A DNA stretch of 64,000 nucleotides from Rhodoligotrophos appendicifer (lineage in GTDB: Bacteria > Pseudomonadota > Alphaproteobacteria > Rhizobiales > Im1): NCBI RefSeq assembly GCF_007474605.1, contig NZ_VHKL01000005.1, forward strand, positions 372,001-436,000, given 5' to 3'. The notes beneath the pieces were generated by a model, which saw only the letters and a list, made by a program, of their open reading frames with translations, was not told the DNA's origin and did no database searches. Shown piece after piece: positions 48,813 to 61,397 of this stretch (the stretch's first letter is position 1; each line of letters starts with the position of its first letter). Position numbers and translations under genes: made by a program.

Positions 48813-50708
48813 TCAGGATTGCGGTGAACTGATCCTCGACCAAACCTCATTGTTCATCGTGACGCCCAGATCCTTCTCCAGGTCGGCGACATATTCGCCG
48901 AAGATATCGCCGGACAGGCTCTGCTCGAGCGTCCGTTGCAGCGCGGCGGCCTGCGGTCCGTCCGGATCGAATGCCGGGACGGCGATCTTCGTGGTCTGGA
49001 TGAGCTGCGTGGTCTTTGTCTCCGGGTCGTTGGCGACCCCCACGCCGCCTTCGGGTGTGGCGAACAGGGCGGCGACGCCGGCCTTGGTCAAGCCGGGCGC
49101 TTCGCCATTGCGTTTGAGGGGGGGGGTGGTTTGGGGAGCCAGGGATAGCTCCTGCGCCAGTTGATCGAAGCTCTTCGCACCGCTGCGGACCTCGGTAGCG
49201 TAACCCTCGGCCTTCGCCCTCAAGGCCTCGCCGGCACGCTCTGTGGAGATGAGCTTGATGATCTCGGGCCGCACCTCGTCCACGGACTTCGCCGCTTCAG
49301 GCGAGATGTCCGCGACGTCGAACCAGACGAAGCCCTCGTCTTCGGTGCTGACGGGATCGTTCTCGACCCCCACATCGCTCTCGAAGGCGGCTGCCACGAC
49401 GCGGTCGAGGGCAGGCAGATTGGTGATCGGCGCCCCGTCCGGGCCCTTGCCGCTGCGGTCGACCCCATCGATCTGCAGGACCGGCAGGTTCATCTTCTCG
49501 GCGGCCTCGCGCAGGCTCGCACCGCTTGCCCGTTCATCTTCGAACTCATCGTGAAGCGTCCCGATCCGATCCGTGGCCTTTGCGACCTTGAGCGACTGGA
49601 GCAGCTTGTCCCTCACCTCGGCCAGGGGCGTCACCTGCCCGGGTTGGATGTCGGTCACTTTCAGCAGCATGACCGAAAGCCGTCCCTCGACGGGCTGGCT
49701 GACCTGGTCCTTCTGGAGGGAGAAGGCGGCGTCGGCGAGCGCCGTGTCCGGGATCTGTCGCTTGGTGACCAGACCCATGGTGTAATCCGCCTCCGTCAGC
49801 CCCTGCTCCTTCGCGAGGGCGACGAAATCGGCCCCCGATTGCAGCTTGGCGCGCGCGGCCCGGGCGGCGGCCTCGTCCGCAAAGGCCATCTGCAGGACTT
49901 GGCGCTTCTCCGGCACCGAGAACTGGTCCAGCCGCTGTTGATAGGCGGCCTCGACTTCGGCCTCCGGAATCTCGATGCCTTTGGCGACGTCCTCCGGCTC
50001 CATCGCCACCACGGTCAGGGTGCGGAACTCCGGCGCAGTGAAGCTGCGCTTGTGCTCATTGTAGTACTCGGTGATCTCCGCCTCGGTCGGCGCGGGAATG
50101 TTTTCGAGGGTCGGGGCGGGCAGGGTGATATAGGTGCCGACGCGTTCGCTGGCCTGGTTCTCGAAGGCCGCCTTGATCAGGGTCTCCGGCACCTGGAACT
50201 GGCGATCGACGGCGCTGGCGATGGACTCCCGCAGCATTTGCGTCCGCTCGAGCTCGAGGTACTGGGCCTCGGTCAGGCCGTTCGCCCTCAGCACTTGCAG
50301 GAAAGTGCTGCGATCGAACTCGCCGCGCGGGTTGCGGAAGGCGGGGATCCGGGCCGCCCGCTCGGCAATGGCGATGTCGGGCACGGCCAATCCAAGGTTC
50401 TGGGCCTGCACCTCGAGGGCGGTGTTTCGCACCATCTCGTTCAGCACCTGCAGGTCGAAGCCGAATTGCCGTGCCTCCTCGAGGGTGATGGACCGGCCGA
50501 GTCGTTGCGACAGCGACCGCATCTGCTGCTGCAGCGACTGCTGATACTGCTCGACCCCAATCTCGCGATCGCCGACCGTGGCCACGGCCACGTTGCGCGG
50601 CCCTGTGAAGATGTCCGAGACGCCCCAGACCGCGAAGCTCATCGCAATGAGCGCGATGAACAGTTTAGCCACCCAACCGGCGGCTTTGCTTCGCATGACA
50701 GAAAGCAT
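48813..50708 (-). CDS. ppiD: peptidyl-prolyl cis-trans isomerase, PpiD/SurA-like
   Basis: 631 residues. A single N-terminal membrane anchor (about 12-30, AAGWVAKLFIALIAMSFAVWGVSDIF) is followed by a SurA-N-like helical domain, a parvulin-type region around 240-360 and a C-terminal SurA-like part. Such PpiD proteins are inner-membrane-anchored periplasmic chaperones near the Sec exit. It leads the run into trpE and is divergent from tpiA. Confidence 0.88.
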   Translation of the reverse strand: MLSVMRSKAAGWVAKLFIALIAMSFAVWGVSDIFTGPRNVAVATVGDREIGVEQYQQSLQQQMRSLSQRLGRSITLEEARQFGFDLQVLNEMVRNTALEVQAQNLGLAVPDIAIAERAARIPAFRNPRGEFDRSTFLQVLRANGLTEAQYLELERTQMLRESIASAVDRQFQVPETLIKAAFENQASERVGTYITLPAPTLENIPAPTEAEITEYYNEHKRSFTAPEFRTLTVVAMEPEDVAKGIEIPEAEVEAAYQQRLDQFSVPEKRQVLQMAFADEAAARAARAKLQSGADFVALAKEQGLTEADYTMGLVTKRQIPDTALADAAFSLQKDQVSQPVEGRLSVMLLKVTDIQPGQVTPLAEVRDKLLQSLKVAKATDRIGTLHDEFEDERASGASLREAAEKMNLPVLQIDGVDRSGKGPDGAPITNLPALDRVVAAAFESDVGVENDPVSTEDEGFVWFDVADISPEAAKSVDEVRPEIIKLISTERAGEALRAKAEGYATEVRSGAKSFDQLAQELSLAPQTTPPLKRNGEAPGLTKAGVAALFATPEGGVGVANDPETKTTQLIQTTKIAVPAFDPDGPQAAALQRTLEQSLSGDIFGEYVADLEKDLGVTMNNEVWSRISSPQS

Positions 50709-50928
50709 CTCTCGGGTCCCAACCTTGCAGGCGCGCCAAAACCCTTCTCCGGCGCGGAGGCCGCATCATATGGATCGCGTGCCCTGGGGGCAAGTCCAGC
50801 GCCCCACACATATGTGCAATTGATTGCGGATGCTTGCGTCTTTAGGACGTACGGGCTTCACTGTCGCCCTGGGGACAGGCGCGGGGGTCGGATCCGTCCT
50901 CTCGCGGGATCTAAAACATGGATGGAGA

Positions 50929-51693
50929 ATGGTTGCCACAACCCTAATGCCGCTCGTCGTCGGCAACTGGAAAATGCATGGCCTATCGGCCTCGCTTGCC
51001 GAAATCCGCTTGCTGGCCGCCATGCTGGAGGGCGTGGAACTGGCATGCGACGTCGCGATCTGCCCTCCGGCGACGCTGCTGCGGTCGGTCTCCGAGGCTC
51101 TGGAGGAGAGCGTCATCGCCGTCGGGGGTCAGGATTGCCGTCCCGAGCCCTCCGGTGCCTACACCGGCGACGTCTCCGCCGAGATGATTCGCGACGCCGG
51201 CGCCACCCTGGTGATTGTTGGCCATTCCGAGCGGCGCGGTTTTCACGGGGAAACCGATGAGCTGGTGAGGGAGAAGGCTGCCGCTGCCCATCGCGCCGGT
51301 CTGGTGAGCATCATCTGTATCGGCGAGACGGAGGCCCAGCGCGATGCGGGAAACACCCTCGACGTCATCCGAAGCCAGCTCGATGGATCGGTGCCCGCGA
51401 CGTCGACGGCGGGGAACACCGTGCTCGCCTATGAGCCCGTCTGGGCCATCGGCTCGGGCCGGACCCCGACGGAGGAGCAGATCGGCGAGGTTCATGATGT
51501 GATCCGCAGCCATCTGACCTCCGGCCTCGGCCGTGACGCGGACGAAATTCGGCTGCTCTATGGTGGCTCCATGAAGCCTCAGAACGCGGCATCCATTCTG
51601 AAAATTCCCAATGTGGACGGTGGTTTGGTGGGCCAAGCGAGCCTGAGTGCAAAGGACTTTCTTGGGATCATCGCGGTCTTTGCGCCGCTGTGA
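50929..51693 (+). CDS. tpiA: triosephosphate isomerase
   Basis: 254 residues, TIM barrel. NWKMHG carries the catalytic Lys, VIVGHSERRGFHGETDE the catalytic His, and VLAYEPVWAIGSGRTPTEEQ the catalytic Glu; LLYGGSMKPQNA binds phosphate. It interconverts dihydroxyacetone phosphate and glyceraldehyde 3-phosphate. Start 50929 follows GGATGGAGA closely; ATG 50947 just before PLVVGNWK is also possible. Confidence 0.96.
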   Translation: MVATTLMPLVVGNWKMHGLSASLAEIRLLAAMLEGVELACDVAICPPATLLRSVSEALEESVIAVGGQDCRPEPSGAYTGDVSAEMIRDAGATLVIVGHSERRGFHGETDELVREKAAAAHRAGLVSIICIGETEAQRDAGNTLDVIRSQLDGSVPATSTAGNTVLAYEPVWAIGSGRTPTEEQIGEVHDVIRSHLTSGLGRDADEIRLLYGGSMKPQNAASILKIPNVDGGLVGQASLSAKDFLGIIAVFAPL

Positions 51694-51824
51694 ACATCCT
51701 GGTCGGATGCTTGATCTCGCACCGACGGGCGACCAAATGGCAGTTTGCACTGGGATATGTTTCGCGCTAAAGCCTGCCGCCGCGTGACGGCGCCGATCCT
51801 GGCGGCGCGAACTGGGTTGAGAAC

Positions 51825-52349
51825 ATGGAAGAGGTTATTCTCGTCATCCACCTGCTCGTGGCGATCGGTCTCGTCGCGGTCGTGCTCTTGCAGCGCTCCG
51901 AGGGCGGCGCTCTGGGCATCGGTGGCGGCGGCGGCGGGTCCATGTTCTCCAGTCGCGGTGCTGCGAATCTTCTCACGCGGGCCACGGCCATTCTCGCGGC
52001 CATGTTCTTTGTCACATCCATGGTGCTGACCCTCATTCACAGCCGTGGCGGCGGCGGTTCGGTCTTCGATCAATTGATGCAGCGCGAGGCGCCTGCTGGC
52101 CAGGCCCCGGCGGGCGCACCGGCCGGCGGTGGCTCGGTGCTGCCGAATCTGCCATCAGCGCCCAGCTCATCGGCGCCGGCACCCACAGCGCCAAGCTCAT
52201 CGGCACCGGCACCCACGGCGCCGAGCTCGTCAGCGCCGGGTTCATCGGCGCCGAGTTCATCGGCGCCGGCAACGACGTCGCCAGCACCCTCGAGTGCACC
52301 GGCGTCACCTGCGAGCCCGGCTCAGCCGCAAGTTCCGGCGCCGAATTGA
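51825..52349 (+). CDS. secG: preprotein translocase subunit SecG with long Pro/Ala/Ser tail
   Basis: 174 residues. Two membrane spans (about 3-22 and 52-72) with LLQRSEGGALGIGGGGGG between them are the SecG core, which assists SecYEG. The tail from about 85 to 174 is Ala/Pro/Ser-rich. At 112-131 it has two exact copies of a ten-residue unit APSSSAPAPT, then looser copies to about 151. Sits between tpiA and pyrG, a common alphaproteobacterial order. Confidence 0.94.
   Translation: MEEVILVIHLLVAIGLVAVVLLQRSEGGALGIGGGGGGSMFSSRGAANLLTRATAILAAMFFVTSMVLTLIHSRGGGGSVFDQLMQREAPAGQAPAGAPAGGGSVLPNLPSAPSSSAPAPTAPSSSAPAPTAPSSSAPGSSAPSSSAPATTSPAPSSAPASPASPAQPQVPAPN
52158..52277 (+). repeat. 30-base tandem repeats in the secG tail
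   Basis: DNA coding for the APSSSAPAPT units; the 30-base period is visible with few changes over two copies and degrades afterwards. Slippage could change tail length between strains. Confidence 0.65.
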
Positions 52350-52386
52350 TGTCTGGTGAACACGACGCAAAACCTCTTGCGCATAA

Positions 52387-54066
<1,680 letters not shown>

Positions 54067-54151
54067 CGGTCGGCCTTCAAATGGCCTTGGTCCTCCGTGA
54101 TCAACCGATGCGAAAAGCGCGCTGGTGCGCGTCCTCGATGATGCAGGGCAG

Positions 54152-56551
54152 ATGAAAGCGCGAGCGGTCCATCCTTCGATATGTCTGCTGAGATGGTTGA
54201 TGGCCTTCATGGCCATCACGATGGTTTTGGCTGCCCCTGTCTTGGCGCAGGATGCCGTGCTGGAGCGCGTGCAGCGCCAGGTTCAGCCGCTGACGCAGGA
54301 AATCGAACAGCTGAAGCAACAGCTGGCGCGGCCGGACATCAGCACCGGCGACCTGAATTCCACCAGGGCCAGGATCGAGACCATCCGCACGGACACCCTG
54401 CGGATGAGCGAGCAGTTGCAGCCTCTCCTGAACGCGGCAAATCAGAGCCTCGATCAATTGGGGCCCTTGCCCGAGGGGGAGGTGCAGGAAGCGCCCAGCG
54501 TCGCGGAGCAGCGCAAGCAGTTGACGGCGCGACGGGATGCCATTCGTTCGGTGCAGGCGCAGTTGGACCTGTTGCGGGTGAGTAGCCAGCAGCTCTCCGA
54601 GCAGGCCTCGGAAATCCAGCACAGCCGTTTCTTCCAGAAGGTCTTCATCACCGATCGATCGGTGATGGATCCGCGCCTCTGGCTTGAGGGACTGAACACT
54701 GTCGACCCCTTCGTCACGCGGTTCCTGACGGTCTTCAACAACTGGTGGAGCAGGTTGGTCGGCTCCCTCACCGGCTTCTCGCTCATCCTTCTGTTGGGTG
54801 AGCTCGCTGCGGCGATCGCGGCCGCCGTGGTGACCAGACGGGCCTTGAAGTGGCTGCTGCAGCCGCGACGCAACAAGCCCAACCCTACCGATCTGGAACG
54901 CTTGTGGAACGTTCCGGCGAGGGTGATCGTCGTCTCGGCCTCGATCCTGGTAGGCATCCTGCTCATCTACTTCGCACTGTCCACCACCATTGAGACCAGC
55001 CAGCAGGCGACTCGCATCTACTGGACCCTCGCTCTGTCCTTTGCCTTCATGGCGGGAGGGCGTGCTTTCGTGCGCGCGATGCTCTCGCCGCGGAACGGCA
55101 CATGGCGGGTTGTTGAACTGTCCGATGGGATGGCCCATCGGCTGTGCCAGCTGCTCGAATTGCTGATCATCCTGCACATGACCGACGCAGCGCTGCGCCG
55201 GCTGACGGAAATTCTCTTCATTCCTGTGCAGTTTTCCATCGCTCAGAGTGCCGTAAACTCGATCCTGACGGCTGTGCTGCTTGTCTTCATTCTGTTGACG
55301 GCGCGCCGTCCCGAAGATCCGGCCGAGGATCACGCGCCCTCGAGCGTCCAAGGGCGATTCGGGTGGTTTGCCAATCTCTCGCTGCTCTATTGGGCCCTCG
55401 TCGGCATCATCTGCGGCGCCCTTCTCCTCGGTTTTATTGCCCTGGCCCAATATGTCAGCCAGCAAATCGTGGTGCTGACGGGCCTGGTCGTCATCCTCAT
55501 GCTGATCCGGTATCTTGCGGATCAACTTGTTTCCCACGGCTTGAAGCCCCACAGCCTCGTGGGCCGCTTCCTTCGGAGCGCTTTGTCGCTGAGCAATCGC
55601 GGGGTAGATCGCTTCGGCGTCATCATCACCACCCTGGTGGATTTCGGCCTCGTCTTCGTTGGCCTGCCGCTTGTCATCCTCCAGACCGCCGTCACCTGGG
55701 TCGACATCACCAGCTGGATGAACACGGCCTTTTTCGGCTTTCGCCTCGGCGGCCTCACGATCTCGCTCTACACCGTCGTGGCGGCGGCGGCGGCCTTCGT
55801 CATCGGCTTCCTCCTCACCAAGCTCTTCACCCGGTGGCTCGATGCGCGCGTCCTGTCCCGCACCCAGCTCAACAAGGGCGTGCGGGACAGCATTCGCACC
55901 GGTGTCGGCTATCTCGGCCTCATCCTGGCGGCCCTCTTCGCCCTGACCTATGCCGGGCTGAATTTCGACAATCTGGCCATCGTTGCGGGTGCTCTCGGTG
56001 TCGGTATCGGTTTCGGTCTGCAGAGTATCGTCAACAATTTTGTCTCAGGCCTGATCCTTCTCGCCGAACGGCCGATCAAGGTCGGAGACCTGATCAAGGT
56101 CTCAGGCGGCCAGGGGATCGTGAAGCGGATCAATGTGCGCTCGACGGAGATCGAGACGGGAGAGAAGTCCTCCATCATCGTGCCGAACTCCAGCCTGATC
56201 ACCGAATCGGTCCAGAACTGGACGCACTCCGACACCATGGGCCGGATCGCCATTGCGGTGCGGGCCGATCCCGCCGTGGACCCCGAGACGGTGATCAAGC
56301 TTCTGGTCTCTGCAGCTCAGAAGCATGACAAGGTCTTGCCGTTCCCTGCGCCCATGGCCCTGTTCCAGAATTTCGGCGCGACGGCCAACGAGTACGAGCT
56401 TTACGGCTATGTCGCCGACGTGCTCACGGTGGGCGGTGTGGCCAGCGATGTGAGGATCGCCATTGCCAGGCTCTTTGAGGAGAACAAGATAGGGATGCCC
56501 TTCGGGCCCCAGGAGCTTAAGATGGTCGGCGACGGCAAGCCGCCGGTGTGA
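54152..56551 (+). CDS. DUF3772 MscS-family mechanosensitive channel
   Basis: 799 residues. A signal peptide ends near LAAPVLAQ; a periplasmic helical DUF3772-type domain follows (about 35-180), then about ten or eleven membrane spans, and a C-terminal MscS domain with the pore helix FDNLAIVAGALGVGIGFGLQSIVNNFVSGLILLAERPIKVGD. It probably relieves osmotic stress; large MscS forms of this type may also sense envelope state. Start 54152 is chosen over GTG 54125 for its CAGGG ribosome site and clean signal peptide. Confidence 0.9.
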   Translation: MKARAVHPSICLLRWLMAFMAITMVLAAPVLAQDAVLERVQRQVQPLTQEIEQLKQQLARPDISTGDLNSTRARIETIRTDTLRMSEQLQPLLNAANQSLDQLGPLPEGEVQEAPSVAEQRKQLTARRDAIRSVQAQLDLLRVSSQQLSEQASEIQHSRFFQKVFITDRSVMDPRLWLEGLNTVDPFVTRFLTVFNNWWSRLVGSLTGFSLILLLGELAAAIAAAVVTRRALKWLLQPRRNKPNPTDLERLWNVPARVIVVSASILVGILLIYFALSTTIETSQQATRIYWTLALSFAFMAGGRAFVRAMLSPRNGTWRVVELSDGMAHRLCQLLELLIILHMTDAALRRLTEILFIPVQFSIAQSAVNSILTAVLLVFILLTARRPEDPAEDHAPSSVQGRFGWFANLSLLYWALVGIICGALLLGFIALAQYVSQQIVVLTGLVVILMLIRYLADQLVSHGLKPHSLVGRFLRSALSLSNRGVDRFGVIITTLVDFGLVFVGLPLVILQTAVTWVDITSWMNTAFFGFRLGGLTISLYTVVAAAAAFVIGFLLTKLFTRWLDARVLSRTQLNKGVRDSIRTGVGYLGLILAALFALTYAGLNFDNLAIVAGALGVGIGFGLQSIVNNFVSGLILLAERPIKVGDLIKVSGGQGIVKRINVRSTEIETGEKSSIIVPNSSLITESVQNWTHSDTMGRIAIAVRADPAVDPETVIKLLVSAAQKHDKVLPFPAPMALFQNFGATANEYELYGYVADVLTVGGVASDVRIAIARLFEENKIGMPFGPQELKMVGDGKPPV

Positions 56552-56567
56552 TGCGAAAGGTTCGATC

Positions 56568-57440
56568 ATGAAGGGTATCGACCATCTGGTGCTCTGCGCC
56601 GATGATCTCGACATGGCCACGGCCCGGTACAAGTCCATGGGGTTCACGGTGATGCCGCGGGCCGTCCATCCCTTCGGCACCATGAACAATCTTGTCCAGT
56701 TCGACGGCTCCTTTCTGGAGCTCGTCGCCCTCAACGATCGCTCCATCATCCCCGAGCATGGCGAGCGTTTCTTCAGCTTCGCCGCCTTCAACCGGGATTA
56801 TCTCGAGGAGGGCGAGGGCTTTTCCATGCTCGTCCTCGATTCGGACGATGCCCGCGCCGATCAGCAGCGCTTTACCGAGACCGGCATCTCCCGCTTCGAC
56901 CCCTTCGATTTCAAGCGCCTGGCCACACTTCCCGACGGCGAGCAGGTGACGGTGGGATTCTCCCTGGCCTTCGCGACACATCAGGCGATGGAGCGTGCGG
57001 CCTTCTTCGTCTGTCAGCAGCAGGCCCCGCAACATTTCTGGAAGCGCGACTATCAGATCCATTCCAATGGCGCGCTGGGTTTGGGCGATGTGCTGATGCT
57101 AAGCGACGAACCGCAGCGCTATGCGCCGTTCATGTCGGCCTTTACCGGGGTCGAGCCGCAAGTCACCGCGCCCGACGACATCTGCTTTCCCCTGCAGCGG
57201 GGCGGGGTCCGCATGCTCACTCCGGAAGCCTGGGACGTCCATTTCCCGGCAGCCTTTGCCCCGGACCTGGCCCGGGGCCCGTGCTTTGCCGGCTACACGG
57301 TGCTCGTCCGCGATCTCGCCCAGGCGACCGAATCCCTCGATGACGGCCATATCGCCTATCTGCGTGACGGCGAGCATCTCATCGTGGCCCCCGACGATGC
57401 CTTCAACACCATGATCCTGTTCCAGGCCCGGCGCCCATGA
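56568..57440 (+). CDS. VOC family (glyoxalase-like) protein
   Basis: 290 residues. The N-terminal half is a glyoxalase/bleomycin-resistance-like fold ([39 protein letters not shown]). His6 and Glu in LELVAL are candidate metal ligands. The second half is a looser repeat. Substrate unknown. It overlaps kdsA by four bases, but a link to Kdo synthesis is not established. Confidence 0.82.
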   Translation: MKGIDHLVLCADDLDMATARYKSMGFTVMPRAVHPFGTMNNLVQFDGSFLELVALNDRSIIPEHGERFFSFAAFNRDYLEEGEGFSMLVLDSDDARADQQRFTETGISRFDPFDFKRLATLPDGEQVTVGFSLAFATHQAMERAAFFVCQQQAPQHFWKRDYQIHSNGALGLGDVLMLSDEPQRYAPFMSAFTGVEPQVTAPDDICFPLQRGGVRMLTPEAWDVHFPAAFAPDLARGPCFAGYTVLVRDLAQATESLDDGHIAYLRDGEHLIVAPDDAFNTMILFQARRP

Positions 57441-58282
57441 TCAACGCGACCGTCAACATCGGCGCCGTCCCCTTCGGCAATGACCGGCCCCTCGCGCTGA
57501 TCGCGGGACCCTGTCAGCTCGAATCGCGCCAGCACGCCTTCGACATCGCCGGCGCCCTGAAGGACATCACCGGCCGCCTGGGGCTCGGGCTCGTCTACAA
57601 GACCTCCTTCGACAAGGCCAACCGCACCAGCCTTTCCGGCAAGCGCGGCCTGGGCCTTGCAGCCGCCTTGCCGGTCTTCCAGGACATCCGCCGCGAGCTC
57701 GCTCTGCCGGTCCTCACCGACGTGCACGAGATCTCTCAATGCGCCGAGGTGGCCGAAGCCGTCGACGTCCTGCAGATCCCGGCCTTTCTCTGCCGCCAGA
57801 CCGATTTGCTGATCGCTGCGGCTGCCACCGGCAAGCCGGTCAATGTGAAGAAGGGCCAGTTCCTCGCGCCCTGGGACATGCAGAACGTGGTCGCCAAGCT
57901 CGAGGGCGCCGGGGCCTCCGACATCCTGGTGACGGAGCGCGGCGCCTCCTTCGGCTACAACACCCTCGTCTCCGACATGCGCGCTTTGCCGATCATGGCC
58001 CGCTTCGGCGCGCCCGTGATCTTCGACGCGAGCCATTCGGTGCAGCAGCCGGGCGGCCTCGGCGGTTCCTCGGGCGGTGATCGCGACTTTGTGCCCGTCC
58101 TCGCCCGCGCAGCCGTGGCCGTGGGTGTCGCCGGCATCTTCATCGAGACCCATCAGGATCCCGACCGCGCCCCCTCCGACGGCCCCAACATGGTTCCCCT
58201 GAAGGACATGGAGGCCTTGCTCGCCCGCCTCATGGCCTTTGATCGGCTGGCCAAGGATCAAGCCCCCGGCACGTCCAGATAA
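57437..58282 (+). CDS. kdsA: 3-deoxy-8-phosphooctulonate synthase
   Basis: 281 residues. Family motifs [64 protein letters not shown] and [12 protein letters not shown] are all present. It condenses PEP with arabinose 5-phosphate to make Kdo 8-phosphate for the inner core of lipopolysaccharide. Its presence implies that lipid A is made, despite the absence of lpx genes near fabZ. Confidence 0.97.
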   Translation: MINATVNIGAVPFGNDRPLALIAGPCQLESRQHAFDIAGALKDITGRLGLGLVYKTSFDKANRTSLSGKRGLGLAAALPVFQDIRRELALPVLTDVHEISQCAEVAEAVDVLQIPAFLCRQTDLLIAAAATGKPVNVKKGQFLAPWDMQNVVAKLEGAGASDILVTERGASFGYNTLVSDMRALPIMARFGAPVIFDASHSVQQPGGLGGSSGGDRDFVPVLARAAVAVGVAGIFIETHQDPDRAPSDGPNMVPLKDMEALLARLMAFDRLAKDQAPGTSR

Positions 58283-60482
<2,200 letters not shown>

Positions 60483-60543
60483 ATGTGACCGGTTGCACGG
60501 CGAGCGTATGATCTCTCGGGTGGCGCTCTGACAAGGCAACAAC

Positions 60544-61254
60544 ATGCCGAAGCACAACGAACATGGCCGCACGCCGGTCCCGCCGGAGCCGAACTCCAAA
60601 GGGGTGCAGCCGAAGCCGGGCGATTACGCGAAGATTCAGCTGATCATGAGCCTGCGCAATCAGGGCATCCGCAATACGGCTGTCCTCGACGCCATTGAGC
60701 GCGTGCCCAGGGAGCTCTTCATCGAGGCGCCCTTCGGCGAACAGGCCTATGCCGATCAGTCACTGCCCATCGCCTGCGGTCAGACGATTTCTCAGCCCTT
60801 CATCGTCGCCTTCATGACCGAGAAGCTTGAGGTCACCGATCGCATGAAGGTCCTCGAGATCGGGACGGGCTCTGGCTATCAGACGGCGGTGCTCGCTCAT
60901 CTCTGCCGTCGTGTTTACACAATTGAGCGGTATCGCCTTCTCCTGAGAGCCGCGGAAGAGCGGTTGGCGAAGCTGAAGCTGACCAATGTGACGTCTGTTT
61001 CTGGCGATGGGACTAAGGGGTGGAAGAGCCAGGCCCCGTTCGATCGAATATTGGTGACGGCCGCTGCCGCATCCGTGCCGGAGGCCTTGATTGATCAGTT
61101 GCGGGTCGGCGGAATCATGATCATTCCGGTCGAAACCTCGCCCGGTCGCCAGGAGCTCCAGCGGATCATTCGCACGGAGCGGGGCTATGATCGCCAGTCG
61201 TTGTTGCCGGTGAGGTTTGTACCTCTGGTTGCAGGATTGCCCAAGGAAGGGTGA
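60544..61254 (+). CDS. pcm: protein-L-isoaspartate O-methyltransferase
   Basis: 236 residues. Family segments: VLDAIERVPRELFIEAPFGEQAYADQSLPIACGQTISQPFIVA, the SAM motif VLEIGTGSGYQTAVLAHL, and FDRILVTAAAASVPEALIDQL. It repairs isoaspartyl damage. About 25 residues precede the usual start (MPKHNEHGRTPVPPEPN...); an internal start, for example near MSLRNQ, is possible. Confidence 0.95.
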   Translation: MPKHNEHGRTPVPPEPNSKGVQPKPGDYAKIQLIMSLRNQGIRNTAVLDAIERVPRELFIEAPFGEQAYADQSLPIACGQTISQPFIVAFMTEKLEVTDRMKVLEIGTGSGYQTAVLAHLCRRVYTIERYRLLLRAAEERLAKLKLTNVTSVSGDGTKGWKSQAPFDRILVTAAAASVPEALIDQLRVGGIMIIPVETSPGRQELQRIIRTERGYDRQSLLPVRFVPLVAGLPKEG

Positions 61255-61329
61255 TTTCCAATGCAGGAAATCAAGATCCTTGAGGACTGGCTCAGGGCGC
61301 GGTGTTCAATGTTTAAGGCCGCCGCAACC

Positions 61330-61344
61330 TTAAGTGTCTTTTAA
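61330..61344. promoter_or_regulatory. CtrA-type box upstream of the nlpD-like gene
   Basis: TTAA-GTGTCTT-TTAA matches CtrA consensus exactly, 53 bases before the ATG. A third TTAA (61346-61349) follows at once. The position suits control of the lytM-factor gene. Confidence 0.55.
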
Positions 61345-61397
61345 CTTAACTCATTCACTATGTTGCTCGATTGGTTCAGTTGCGGGAGTTCAGATTA

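Noticed and set aside
49161-51260. 699-codon plus-strand open frame opposite the ppiD-like gene
   Set aside because: Translation is an Arg/Gly/His/Leu-rich low-complexity shadow produced by GC-rich codon bias; the minus-strand frame has clear SurA/PpiD character and tpiA overlaps the other end.
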